From contig NZ_FOJT01000006.1 of the NCBI RefSeq assembly GCF_900111965.1, positions 124,001-188,000 of the forward strand: a stretch of DNA of 64,000 bases, read 5' to 3'. Source of the DNA: Flavobacterium swingsii. Its GTDB lineage: Bacteria > Bacteroidota > Bacteroidia > Flavobacteriales > Flavobacteriaceae. Positions 1 to 7,738 of the stretch are shown here, piece after piece (the stretch's first letter is position 1; the number at the start of each line of letters is the position of its first letter). Made by a program: the position numbers and the translations under genes. Under the pieces are notes generated by a model. It saw only the letters and a program-made list of their open reading frames with translations, had not been told where the DNA came from and searched no databases.

Positions 1-24
1 ATGAACCGATGTTATGTGATGTTT

Positions 25-522
25 TTATATTTTCTCTAGTTGAAGCTTTTTAATTTTGGATATGTCTAGTTCGTAATTGTTTACCCAAGTTCTGCAATAA
101 GGAATTATAGAATCCGAAGTACCAAAATATATTTCTTTCAAACCTTCATCGGAGTATTGTACAATCATCACATCATCAGCTAAATTCAATGTTCGTTTAT
201 TAAAAGTAACAAACCCTGATTTTTGAGCTGTTGTTTTTACGCTAATTTTTCGATTATTTGAACATACTACATCATAGCCACGTTGATTTACTTGAGTAGC
301 TAGAACTCCATTTGTTTTCGCAGCACAATAAAACTCTCCGATTCTTCCTAATAAATGCCGAACTTCTGTAGGTTTACAGCCTAATTGATTAATCTCAATA
401 TCTATAATTTGAAGATATTTATCTAAAAGCAATTTTATGTTTTCTATTTTCAATTTCAAGACTTTTTTGATTCTCGTTGGGCAAAATATCGCATAACGTT
501 TCGCGGCTTTATCTAGTCGCAA
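25..522 (-). CDS. Uncharacterised protein with PD-(D/E)XK nuclease-like motif
   Basis: The function is unknown. The conserved core (about residues 52-105) runs EVRHLLGRIGEFY, then NQRGYDVV, then RKISVKTTAQKSGF. I recall similar blocks from uncharacterised proteins of the DUF6998 type, with low certainty. The spacing of E63, D84 (GYDVV) and K96 (ISVKT) resembles the active-site order of PD-(D/E)XK nuclease-fold proteins (GYD-x(n)-QVKT in Mrr/DUF4365-like proteins), although a Ser stands where Asp/Glu is usual two residues before the Lys. The reading frame opens at a TTG (522). The first 20 or so codons overlap DNA that looks like an intergenic repeat, so TTG codons at 459 or 453 are equally possible starts. 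It lies in an accessory stretch beside another orphan gene and is flanked by an imperfect inverted repeat. Confidence 0.6.
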   Translation of the reverse strand: MRLDKAAKRYAIFCPTRIKKVLKLKIENIKLLLDKYLQIIDIEINQLGCKPTEVRHLLGRIGEFYCAAKTNGVLATQVNQRGYDVVCSNNRKISVKTTAQKSGFVTFNKRTLNLADDVMIVQYSDEGLKEIYFGTSDSIIPYCRTWVNNYELDISKIKKLQLEKI

Positions 523-612
523 CTAATGGAAATTAAATTCCCCATTAGGAAAAACGAAGTTATGAAAAAAAGTGTTCTATAAATACAAAACTAGCGATTA
601 GATAAAACCGCT

Positions 613-628
613 GTTGTAAGCCGTTTTA
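613..628. repeat. Left arm of inverted repeat framing the orphan gene
   Basis: GTTGTAAGCCGTTTTA here matches the reverse complement of 1276-1291 (TAAAATGGCTTACAAC) at 15 of 16 positions. The arm overlaps the stop codon of the gene it frames. Confidence 0.6.
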
Positions 629-1264
629 TTTTAGTAAATCTTCTGAAATTATTTCACAAAGCCTTTCTGTCCATACAAATCCGGTTGATGATATGTCCAA
701 AACAAACCAACCTAAACCAACCGATAAATAAAGATGTTTTCTGATATGCTCGACTTTATTTAAGTCAATATTTTTCCAACCTTTTAATGCTAAAATATCA
801 CTCGTCGGTAATTTTTCTATTATAAATGAAACTCGCCAAAATTCATTTTTTGTAATGATTTCTTGCCCGAACAGATTTAATAATTTACCAATTAAAATTG
901 CTTTAGATGATGATTCTATATTGTCAATTATTGCTATTAACTTTTCTCCAGCTTCTTTTTGAAAGTCATTATCTTCTAAATCTTCAATTAGCTGCAATCT
1001 TTTTTCTAGCGGTAATTTTGAAGATTCGTGCAGAAAAAGAAGAAGTTTATTTGAAAACCTATAATCTCTAATTGCAACTCCTGTCTTCCATATTCCACTA
1101 AGTACGCTAATTACGGGGATATCTTTTAGCAAACCATTCTTGAGAATTGAGTCTATTCCAACTTCTATTAGTTCACCTGAAACTTTTGTTAATTCTGAAC
1201 TTTTGATAGTTTCTGTTAACGAAATTGATAATTGTTGCGTCTTTTCTATATTGTCGTCTTTCAT
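626..1264 (-). CDS. Hypothetical orphan protein, 212 aa
   Basis: I do not recognise the family. The protein is soluble-looking, with a mildly hydrophobic segment near residues 45-68 (LKDIPVISVLSGIWKTGVAIRDY) and an amphipathic helical middle rich in Glu, Lys and Leu; there is no signal peptide. The ATG at 1264 is the only reasonable start. The gene is tightly framed by a near-perfect 16-bp inverted repeat: one arm overlaps the stop codon (613-628) and the other lies 12 nt upstream of the ATG (1276-1291), each containing GTTGTAAGCC or its complement. Together with the neighbouring orphan gene this looks like an accessory insert. No function can be proposed. Confidence 0.6.
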   Translation of the reverse strand: MKDDNIEKTQQLSISLTETIKSSELTKVSGELIEVGIDSILKNGLLKDIPVISVLSGIWKTGVAIRDYRFSNKLLLFLHESSKLPLEKRLQLIEDLEDNDFQKEAGEKLIAIIDNIESSSKAILIGKLLNLFGQEIITKNEFWRVSFIIEKLPTSDILALKGWKNIDLNKVEHIRKHLYLSVGLGWFVLDISSTGFVWTERLCEIISEDLLK

Positions 1265-1275
1265 TAGCAGAGTTT

Positions 1276-1291
1276 TAAAATGGCTTACAAC
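1276..1291. repeat. Right arm of inverted repeat framing the orphan gene
   Basis: TAAAATGGCTTACAAC, the partner of 613-628, with one mismatch. It lies in the short 5' leader of the orphan gene, 12 nt upstream of its ATG. Confidence 0.6.
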
Positions 1292-1318
1292 TTATAAATT
1301 GTTGTAAAATAGTAACTC

Positions 1319-1387
1319 TATTTTTTAAATTTAGAAATTCCTTTTTTCAACCAAGTTTTGTATTCCTGAATGTTTGGCGTGTAAGGT
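1319..1387 (-). pseudogene. Remnant of the 3' end of a dsbD gene
   Basis: This 69-bp stretch aligns without gaps to the last codons of the intact dsbD gene (11045-11113), with 65 of 69 positions identical by eye: 23 identical, then 7 positions with 4 differences, then 39 identical. Read on the minus strand in the dsbD frame it still encodes TPNIQEYKTWL, two changed residues, GISKFKK and a stop (TAG instead of TAA), so the C-terminal reading frame is preserved. No further dsbD sequence is present upstream of it. It is the left copy of a direct repeat 9.7 kb apart, a trace of duplication, recombination or site-specific insertion at the dsbD 3' end. Confidence 0.8.
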
Positions 1388-1423
1388 GATTGACGCCTTT
1401 TTTAACAAAAATAGGAGTTTTTA

Positions 1424-2248
1424 TTATAAGTTTTCTTGAAAAGTTTGAGTTATGTTTGGTTCTGCACCTCTTACATTAATAGCTCTTCCAGTAGAGTCGA
1501 CAACAAAAGCCACAAAAGAAATATTATTAACATTTGCAATATTTGAAGGAACTGGAATTGTAAAGTTTTGAGTAATAGTTGCACCATTACTTGTACCTGA
1601 TAGCGCAACGCCATTTACAAGATCTGTTAAACAAGATTTTAAAACATGGTTGTGTTCATAATTAGGAATAGGATTTATCCCGCCAAAAAAACTAGTTGCA
1701 TTTGTTTGGTCAGCATATAAACCGTCTTCTAAAACATAAACAATTAGCTTTAATCCTGAAAAATTTTCAACAAATTTAATATTTACATCTAAATTTATAT
1801 TCCCAGAAGCTACAGTTGAATTTAATGCGATTCCTAAATCTGAATTAGGCTTTATTAGATTTTTAATTTCAGTAGTAGTGGTTTCATTGTCCCATAATAT
1901 GTTTCTATTTAACATTGCTGTTGGTAATCCAGAAACACCCATGGCTTGTTGTAAAGTATTAGCTGGAAAAATATACGGATCTGTATTCGGATTGTTAGCA
2001 ATGTGTATTGAAACAGGATAAGCATCAAGGTGTTCTTCTTCAACTTTATCTAAACCAAATAAAACTCTAGGACAATACTGACACCATGTTCCTGTATAAT
2101 CTTCAATTAAAACATTTTTTAAAAATTTTCCAGGTATAGGTTGTTCAACAACAGCTGTATTTACAGATTTGTCTTCCCAATCGTCTGAGATACAAGATTG
2201 GCTCATAATGCTTAAAAAAGCAGCTGTAATAATTAGTATTTTTTTCAT
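1424..2248 (-). CDS. Omp28-related lipoprotein with thioredoxin-like CQYC motif
   Basis: A predicted exported lipoprotein of 274 aa: the hydrophobic leader ends in a lipobox-like SQSC with Cys19. The region after residue 45 reads VLIEDYTGTWCQYCPR, with Cys56 and Cys59 forming a thioredoxin-like CxxC, followed by a sequence of the kind seen in Omp28-related outer-membrane proteins of Bacteroidota. The C-terminal half is probably a beta-sandwich (FVAFVVDSTGRAINVRG near the end), but there is no clear T9SS sorting tail. Its role is probably in extracytoplasmic thiol chemistry or surface display; the substrate is unknown. It is divergent from tlpA-like 2359-2841, leaving about 110 bp for promoters. 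Its 3' end abuts the dsbD remnant. Confidence 0.75.
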   Translation of the reverse strand: MKKILIITAAFLSIMSQSCISDDWEDKSVNTAVVEQPIPGKFLKNVLIEDYTGTWCQYCPRVLFGLDKVEEEHLDAYPVSIHIANNPNTDPYIFPANTLQQAMGVSGLPTAMLNRNILWDNETTTTEIKNLIKPNSDLGIALNSTVASGNINLDVNIKFVENFSGLKLIVYVLEDGLYADQTNATSFFGGINPIPNYEHNHVLKSCLTDLVNGVALSGTSNGATITQNFTIPVPSNIANVNNISFVAFVVDSTGRAINVRGAEPNITQTFQENL

Positions 2249-2358
2249 ATGATTATGTTTTTCAGTAGTTTGGTGTAAAGATAATGTTGCGAATTTAAAA
2301 AAAATTTTTTATAATGATGGAAATATCTTTTATTTGCTATAAATAACACACTTTAACA

Positions 2359-2841
2359 ATGAAAAAACTAATTTTAACTCTAATGCTATTTGTTTCAGCG
2401 TTAGGGTTTTCACAAAAAAAACTACCAAGTTTAACACTTAAAAATTTAGAAGGAACTACTGTTTCTACAACTCAAGATTATAATGAAAAAGACAAAATTT
2501 ATATGTTTTGTTTTTGGGCAACTTGGTGTGCACCGTGTATTCAAGAGTTAGATGCAATTAGTGAAGTTTATGAAGATTGGAAATCGCAATTAAACGTTGA
2601 GGTTATTGCTGTTTCAATTGACGATGCAAGAACTAATAAAAGAGTAAAACCATTAGTAAATGGTAAAGGTTGGGATTATTCTATCCTTTTAGATATTAAC
2701 CAAGATTTTAAAAGAAGTTTAGGTATTTCTAACCCACCATATACAGCAGTTGTTAAAAATGGTGAAATAGTTTTTACCCAAAACGGACATACTCCAGGTA
2801 GCGAAAGTCATTTATTAGAACAGTTAAAAGCATTGAAATAA
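2359..2841 (+). CDS. TlpA family thioredoxin-like disulfide reductase
   Basis: A 160-aa periplasmic thiol-disulfide oxidoreductase. It has a signal peptide (about residues 1-19, ending GFSQ) followed by a thioredoxin fold with the active site WCAPC (Cys57, Cys60), the cis-Pro region SNPPYTAVVKNGEIV, and the C-terminal helix. The length is usual for single-domain TlpA/ResA proteins, which reduce exported proteins with electrons from DsbD/CcdA; an intact DsbD lies 8 kb away. It overlaps the next gene by one base (TAATG), so the two are translationally coupled. This pairing suggests that the thioredoxin serves the DUF6029 protein downstream. Confidence 0.88.
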   Translation: MKKLILTLMLFVSALGFSQKKLPSLTLKNLEGTTVSTTQDYNEKDKIYMFCFWATWCAPCIQELDAISEVYEDWKSQLNVEVIAVSIDDARTNKRVKPLVNGKGWDYSILLDINQDFKRSLGISNPPYTAVVKNGEIVFTQNGHTPGSESHLLEQLKALK

Positions 2842-4583
2842 TGAATAAAATATTAACCTACGCATTTTTATTTTCATCATTATTTGCATTTTCCCAAGAG
2901 GCAGATTCTACTAAAACAAAACTAAAATTTTTTGGAAGTTACGAAGGTAACGGACAATGGTATACCAACGACAAAAACAGAAAAATACAACATGATTCGG
3001 TTCCATTACGATCAAATAATTACTTAAATTTTAATGTTAATTACGGAAAATTTACTGTTGGAACACAAATAGAATCATACACTAACGAAGCTTTATTAAA
3101 TTTTAATCCAAAATTTAAAGGAACAGATTTTGCTACTTATTATGCCAATTATAAAAGCAAAAAATTAGATGTTACTTTAGGTCATTATTATGTTCAGTTC
3201 GGAAGCGGTATGATTTTACGAACCTGGGAAGACAGAGCTTTAGGAATTAATAATGCTTTAAGAGGTACAAAATTAGTTTATTCACCTATTGAAGATGTTA
3301 CTTTAACCGCTTTGTATGGAAGAGCTAGAACAGGTTTTGATGTTGCAAATAGTGATGTTTATGGGTTTAATACCGATATCAACTTAGGAAAATTAATTCA
3401 ACTAAAAGCTTTTGATTTTAAATACGGTTTCAGTGCCGTAAGTAGATTTGAAGAACTACCTGAAAACGTTCAAAATTTTGAAGAATTGACTAATTTATTT
3501 TCAAACCGATTTGAATTTGGATTTAAAAACTACTATTTAAATACAGAATATGTTTTCAAAACTCGAGATGCAATAATTAAAGAAGGTAATTTAGATACTG
3601 ATTTTGCAAAAGAAGGCAGCGCTTTGTTAGTAAATTTTGGATATTCAAAAAAAGGGTTAGGTTTTGATGCTACTTTAAGACGTGTTGAAAACATGCAATT
3701 ATTAGCTCAAAGAAGTCCAGATAAATATGCAGCACTTTCAAGTACTAGTGTAAATTACAATGATAAAATATTAAATTTTGTACCAAGTTTAACCAAACAA
3801 CATCATTCAAATTTAGCAAATATTTACGTTTATCAATCGCAATATCAAGTTGTTATGGATCAATCTACAGGAATAAATAAATTTGGAGAAATAGGTGGTC
3901 AATTAGACTTTTTCTACGACTTTAAAAAAGGTTCAGCTCTTGGAGGAGAATATGGTACAAAAGTAAATCTTAATGCGTCTTCATGGTTTAATTTGAAAGC
4001 AAAATACAGATATGTTAATAATGCTGGTGAAGATATTTATAATTATCAAACAGAATTGTTCCAAACAAACGAAAAATATTTTTCAGATTATAATGTTGAA
4101 ATCACTAAAAAAGTATCTCGTAATTTCAGAACGGCATTTACTTACATCAATCAATATTACAACAACAAACAAATTCAAGGTATTTTCAATGAATATGTTG
4201 TAAATTCTCATACTGTTTTCTCAGAGTCAACATATCAATTATCGGGAACAAAATCTATTACTTTTGGATTAGAACACATGTGGGCTGATAATGACAGAAA
4301 AAATTGGGCTGGTGGAAATATCGAATACAATCATAATGAAAATTGGTCAGTATTTGCTATGGATATGTACAATTACGGATTTGATGAAAAAACGCATACT
4401 ATTAGCGAAACAGATTTGTTTGACATTCATTTTTATAATTTTGGGACAGCATACAAAAATGGGAGTACGCGTATTGCTTTAAATTATGGTCGTCAACGTG
4501 GAGGTTTAGTTTGTGCAGGTGGAGTTTGCCGATTTGTACCGCCAAGTACAGGACTAGGAATTCAAATTTCTACTTCATTCTAA
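2841..4583 (+). CDS. DUF6029-type outer-membrane protein
   Basis: A 580-aa exported protein with a signal peptide (residues 1-19, ending FAFSQ). The body is made of alternating aromatic/hydrophobic beta-strand segments with many Tyr, Asn and Phe, and it ends in a terminal Phe (GLGIQISTSF), as expected for an outer-membrane beta-barrel. I assign it to the DUF6029 family from overall sequence character and its usual position after a TlpA protein. A C-terminal loop holds two Cys (VCAGGVCRF), the only obvious disulfide candidate, consistent with coupling to the upstream thioredoxin. The molecular function is unknown. A strong terminator follows. Confidence 0.75.
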   Translation: MNKILTYAFLFSSLFAFSQEADSTKTKLKFFGSYEGNGQWYTNDKNRKIQHDSVPLRSNNYLNFNVNYGKFTVGTQIESYTNEALLNFNPKFKGTDFATYYANYKSKKLDVTLGHYYVQFGSGMILRTWEDRALGINNALRGTKLVYSPIEDVTLTALYGRARTGFDVANSDVYGFNTDINLGKLIQLKAFDFKYGFSAVSRFEELPENVQNFEELTNLFSNRFEFGFKNYYLNTEYVFKTRDAIIKEGNLDTDFAKEGSALLVNFGYSKKGLGFDATLRRVENMQLLAQRSPDKYAALSSTSVNYNDKILNFVPSLTKQHHSNLANIYVYQSQYQVVMDQSTGINKFGEIGGQLDFFYDFKKGSALGGEYGTKVNLNASSWFNLKAKYRYVNNAGEDIYNYQTELFQTNEKYFSDYNVEITKKVSRNFRTAFTYINQYYNNKQIQGIFNEYVVNSHTVFSESTYQLSGTKSITFGLEHMWADNDRKNWAGGNIEYNHNENWSVFAMDMYNYGFDEKTHTISETDLFDIHFYNFGTAYKNGSTRIALNYGRQRGGLVCAGGVCRFVPPSTGLGIQISTSF

Positions 4584-4600
4584 AATAAAATAATTTTAAA

Positions 4601-4633
4601 AACTCGGTTAGCCTTCTAACCGAGTTTTTTTTT
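4601..4633 (+). terminator. Rho-independent terminator after the TlpA-DUF6029 operon
   Basis: The perfect 11-bp stem AACTCGGTTAG / CTAACCGAGTT (4601-4611 with 4616-4626) has a CCTT loop and is followed by a run of T. It is 18 nt after the DUF6029 stop codon. Confidence 0.9.
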
Positions 4634-4706
4634 GTTTAAAATCAAACTATAATTACATTCAGAAACTGCATGTAAATGAAGAAGTCTAAAATACTTGCAT
4701 AGACTT

Positions 4707-4865
4707 TTATTTGGTCTTAAATCCAGCTAAAATATGCACTTTAGGGTGTTTTCTTTGGTTCATAAAAACTAAGTCATGTATTTCACAAATTACAGAATTG
4801 AAGTTTGCAAACCAAAATTGAGCGGTTTCGTGGTCACCACAAAAAAAAATATTATTTGTTATTGA
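4707..4865 (-). pseudogene. Orphan C-terminal gene fragment
   Basis: The 450-bp gap between 4583 and 5037 contains an open stretch of 52 minus-strand codons with no plausible start, reading FCGDHETAQFWFANFNSV, then ICEIHDLVF, then HPKVHILAGFKTK and a stop. The composition (several Trp, Cys, His) looks like a real protein rather than random AT-rich sequence, so I read it as the surviving 3' end of a deleted gene. I do not recognise the family. The remaining DNA (4866-5036) is AT-rich and presumably holds the promoter of the next gene. Confidence 0.4.
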
Positions 4866-5036
4866 TTATTAAATACTCAATTTCCTCACTTTGTTTAATA
4901 TTTGATTTAGAAATTAGAAACGCATTAAATAGATTATTTTTTTTAATCTGAAATCAGAATTTGATTCTGAATGAACAAATTAAATCATTAATTTTTAGTA
5001 AATTTATACTGATTTTCAGTTAAATAAGTTACGATT

Positions 5037-6758
5037 ATGAAAAAAAATAATTTTTTACTGCTGATTATTGTTTTTCTGTTTTTTTCCTGCAAAAAAGAAA
5101 TTACACCAAACAAAGAAGTAGTAATTGGAAAAAAAAGTATGAGTTGTGCACCTCCAACTGTTGATGCGAAATGGTACACTTCAAACAATAAAGCACCTTT
5201 GTTTGAAGGACTTGATGTTGTTAATTATCCTATCAGTACTAAAAATCAAGAAGCTCAAAAGTATTTCAATCAAGGTCTAGCTTTATCCTACGGGTTTAAT
5301 CATGCAGAAGCTGCTCGTTCCTTTTATTATGCAACTAAACTTGATCCAGAATGCGCCATGTGTTTTTGGGGATTTGCCTATGTTTTAGGGCCAAATTATA
5401 ATGCTGGTATGGAACCAGATAATTACGAAAGAGCCTATAAGGCCATTCAACAAGCGATAAAATTGCAAGATAAAGCTACAGAGAAAGAAAAAGCTTTAAT
5501 TCAAGCTTTAGCGAAACGATATGTTCCCAAACTGGTTGACGACAGAAGCAAGCTCGATATTGCTTATTCCAATGCGATGAAAGAAGTCAATGCTAAGTTT
5601 CCGGATGATGTGGATATTAATGCGTTGTATGCCGAGTCGGTAATGGATTTGCATCCTTGGGATTTATACGAAAAGAATGGAACTTCTAAAAAATGGACGC
5701 CAGAAATAGTCGCTTTATTTGAAAAAATACTCAAAAAAAATCCAAAACATATTGGAGCCAACCATTTTTACATTCACGCAGTAGAAGCTTCGAATACGCC
5801 ACAACGAGCGAATGCTTCAGCTAAATTTTTTGATGATGGAAATGCCAAATCTTTAGGACATTTGGTTCATATGTCTTCTCATATTTATATCAGAACGGGA
5901 GAATATCATAAAGGAACTTTGGCTAATATTAACGCTGTTAAGGTAGATAGTAATTATGTTACCATGTGCCACGCGCAAGGTGCTTATCCGTTAGCCTATT
6001 ATCCGCACAATTATCATTTTATGGCGGGAACAGCCACTATGGAAGGCAACTCAAAATGGGCTATGATTGGAGCTAATGAAACTTCAAATCATGTACATCC
6101 AAAATCTATGATTGAACCTGGATGGTCAACGCTACAACATTATTATGTGATTCCGTATTATGTGGCAGTGAAATTTGGTAAATGGGATGATATTCAAAAA
6201 ATGAAATTGGTTTCCGATACTTTAAAATATCCTGTGGCAATCTCTCATTATGCGAGAGGAATGGCTTATTTGGGTAAAAATAATTTAAGAATGGCTAAAG
6301 CCGAATTCCTTAGACTCGATGTTTTGGCGAATGATAAATCCCTTGAGAAAATGACCATTTGGGAAATCAATTCGATGTCGAGTATTGTTCAAATTGCTTC
6401 CAAAGTTCTAAAAGCAGAAATTTTAGCTTCTCAAAGAAACTATACTCAGAGCATTAATCTGTTGCAAAAAGCAGTGGCTATAGAAGATGGTTTAAATTAT
6501 AATGAGCCGCCGGATTGGTTTTTTTCGGTAAGACATCATTTGGGAGCCATACAAATTGAAGCTGGAAAATATGATGATGCAATAAAAACATATGAAGAGG
6601 ATTTAAAAAGATTACCAAAAAACGGTTGGGCACATCACGGATTGAAATTGGCTTATGAAAAACTAAACAACAGAGCTAAAGTTAAAGAAATGGAAAGACT
6701 GATTGCTAAAAGTTGGGCCACTGCCGATGTAAAAATTACAACTTCAAGGATTAAATAA
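5037..6758 (+). CDS. TPR-repeat lipoprotein
   Basis: A 573-aa predicted lipoprotein: the signal peptide ends in FFSC with Cys18. After a short Cys-containing linker (SCAPP) come tetratricopeptide-like helices, first EAQKYFNQGLALSYGFNHAEAARSFYYATKLDPECAMCFWG (residues about 72-112) and last GKYDDAIKTYEEDLKRLPKNGWAHHGLKLAYEKL near the C-terminus. The middle contains a conserved His-rich stretch (HPWDLY, NHFYIHAVEAS, LVHMSSHIYIRTGEYHKG) typical of this uncharacterised Bacteroidota/proteobacterial TPR family. A CAMC motif sits at 106-109, but it is not followed by His, so it is not a c-type heme site. The role is probably a protein-interaction scaffold in the envelope. It is transcribed alone. 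Confidence 0.75.
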   Translation: MKKNNFLLLIIVFLFFSCKKEITPNKEVVIGKKSMSCAPPTVDAKWYTSNNKAPLFEGLDVVNYPISTKNQEAQKYFNQGLALSYGFNHAEAARSFYYATKLDPECAMCFWGFAYVLGPNYNAGMEPDNYERAYKAIQQAIKLQDKATEKEKALIQALAKRYVPKLVDDRSKLDIAYSNAMKEVNAKFPDDVDINALYAESVMDLHPWDLYEKNGTSKKWTPEIVALFEKILKKNPKHIGANHFYIHAVEASNTPQRANASAKFFDDGNAKSLGHLVHMSSHIYIRTGEYHKGTLANINAVKVDSNYVTMCHAQGAYPLAYYPHNYHFMAGTATMEGNSKWAMIGANETSNHVHPKSMIEPGWSTLQHYYVIPYYVAVKFGKWDDIQKMKLVSDTLKYPVAISHYARGMAYLGKNNLRMAKAEFLRLDVLANDKSLEKMTIWEINSMSSIVQIASKVLKAEILASQRNYTQSINLLQKAVAIEDGLNYNEPPDWFFSVRHHLGAIQIEAGKYDDAIKTYEEDLKRLPKNGWAHHGLKLAYEKLNNRAKVKEMERLIAKSWATADVKITTSRIK

Positions 6759-6957
6759 AAAACGCTAATTTTAAGGATTTTTTATTTTCAATAGTCAATG
6801 CAAGCCCTGAAAAATCAATTTGAAACTCAATTATTTTTTCAAATTCAGGGATGATATTCATTTTAAAATAATCAACTAATTCTTCTCGACCAACTACAAA
6901 ATATTTGTTTCGTTTTAATTTTGATAAATATCTTGAAGCCTTATTTGAAAATCTCAT
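6751..6957 (-). CDS. Small hypothetical protein or gene fragment, 68 aa
   Basis: A short frame beginning MRFSNKASRYLSKLKRNKYF and ending in a hydrophobic tail. I do not recognise the family. The 3' end overlaps the convergent TPR gene by 8 nt and the protein stops in mid-sequence character, so it may be the N-terminal remnant of a longer gene. Upstream (minus strand) is AAGTTGTGCGGCACTT, similar in style to the GTTRTGCG-type motifs beside the orphan genes at the left edge. It could equally be a small accessory gene. Confidence 0.35.
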   Translation of the reverse strand: MRFSNKASRYLSKLKRNKYFVVGREELVDYFKMNIIPEFEKIIEFQIDFSGLALTIENKKSLKLAFFI

Positions 6958-7008
6958 TTTTATTCAGTTAAAGTGCCGCACAACTTCATAGTACATGTGA
7001 TTTAGTTA

Positions 7009-7043
7009 AATAAAAAAGAGTGAACCCGTTTGAGTTCACTCTT
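7009..7043 (-). terminator. Terminator for the lipoprotein gene 7067-7639
   Basis: A 10-bp stem AAGAGTGAAC / GTTCACTCTT (7016-7025 with 7034-7043) is followed on the minus strand by a run of T. It is 24 nt beyond the stop codon of the lipoprotein gene. Confidence 0.85.
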
Positions 7044-7066
7044 CTTTAATTTATAAAGCAAATTTA

Positions 7067-7639
7067 TTAATTATATCTGTAAGTAAATTTCACTTTATTT
7101 CCAACTTCATTTCCATTTGCATCTAGTTGAAATGCTTCTAATACATAATCTACAGCTGTTGCAGGAGAAACAGGTTGAGCAGTATTTTGAAATTTATTAG
7201 CACCACCAGTTCCAACAGTTCCGTTTGCAGGAACTATTATTTGAGCTTCATTATTTCGAGGATATGAATTACCAACTGTTAATGCAGTCCCTAATAAACA
7301 AACTCCATCATTTATATTAGGGCCATAACAAAATGACACAGAACCTGTATCAGGAACTCCTGATAAAGAAACCAATCTTATTTTAACTTTCATTTCTGAT
7401 GATGAAGTATTCTTAAAATAAAATTTTAATGCATTTGTTGGATCAACTAAACCAGCAGTACCGCTAAAATTAACAACACTGTTATTTGTAATTTCTGTGT
7501 TTGCTGGATAATTATAAATTTTCAAGGTGTTAGTATCTGTAATTGGTGCTGTAATTGGTGCCGCTGCTTCAGGAGTATCGTCCTTTGAACAACTAATAGT
7601 AGCTAAACCAATAAGTAATAGCATTGCTAATTTTTTCAT
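7067..7639 (-). CDS. Hypothetical lipoprotein, 190 aa
   Basis: A predicted lipoprotein: the leader MKKLAMLLLIGLATISC gives Cys17, followed by the acidic SKDD typical of surface-exposed flavobacterial lipoproteins. The rest is a single beta-rich domain (FSGTAGLVDPTNALKFYFKNTSSSEMKVKIRLVS, ending VKFTYRYN) with a Cys pair near SFCYGPNINDGVCLLG, likely disulfide bonded. I do not recognise the family; the fold suggests an immunoglobulin-like or jelly-roll binding domain. It sits immediately downstream of a T9SS protein on the same strand (99 bp gap), so the two may be co-expressed. Confidence 0.65.
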   Translation of the reverse strand: MKKLAMLLLIGLATISCSKDDTPEAAAPITAPITDTNTLKIYNYPANTEITNNSVVNFSGTAGLVDPTNALKFYFKNTSSSEMKVKIRLVSLSGVPDTGSVSFCYGPNINDGVCLLGTALTVGNSYPRNNEAQIIVPANGTVGTGGANKFQNTAQPVSPATAVDYVLEAFQLDANGNEVGNKVKFTYRYN

Positions 7640-7738
7640 AAGATTTGGAATTTAAATTATTTAATTATTATTGTTATTTGTTAGGAAAACAAGAAGTAAA
7701 AAATTTACTTCTTGCTTTTTTTAAAAATTTGTAAAATC

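Noticed and set aside
4012..4482. Two 63-codon frames inside the DUF6029 gene
   Set aside because: They are out-of-frame readings of AT-rich beta-barrel coding sequence, with no start context or recognisable domain.
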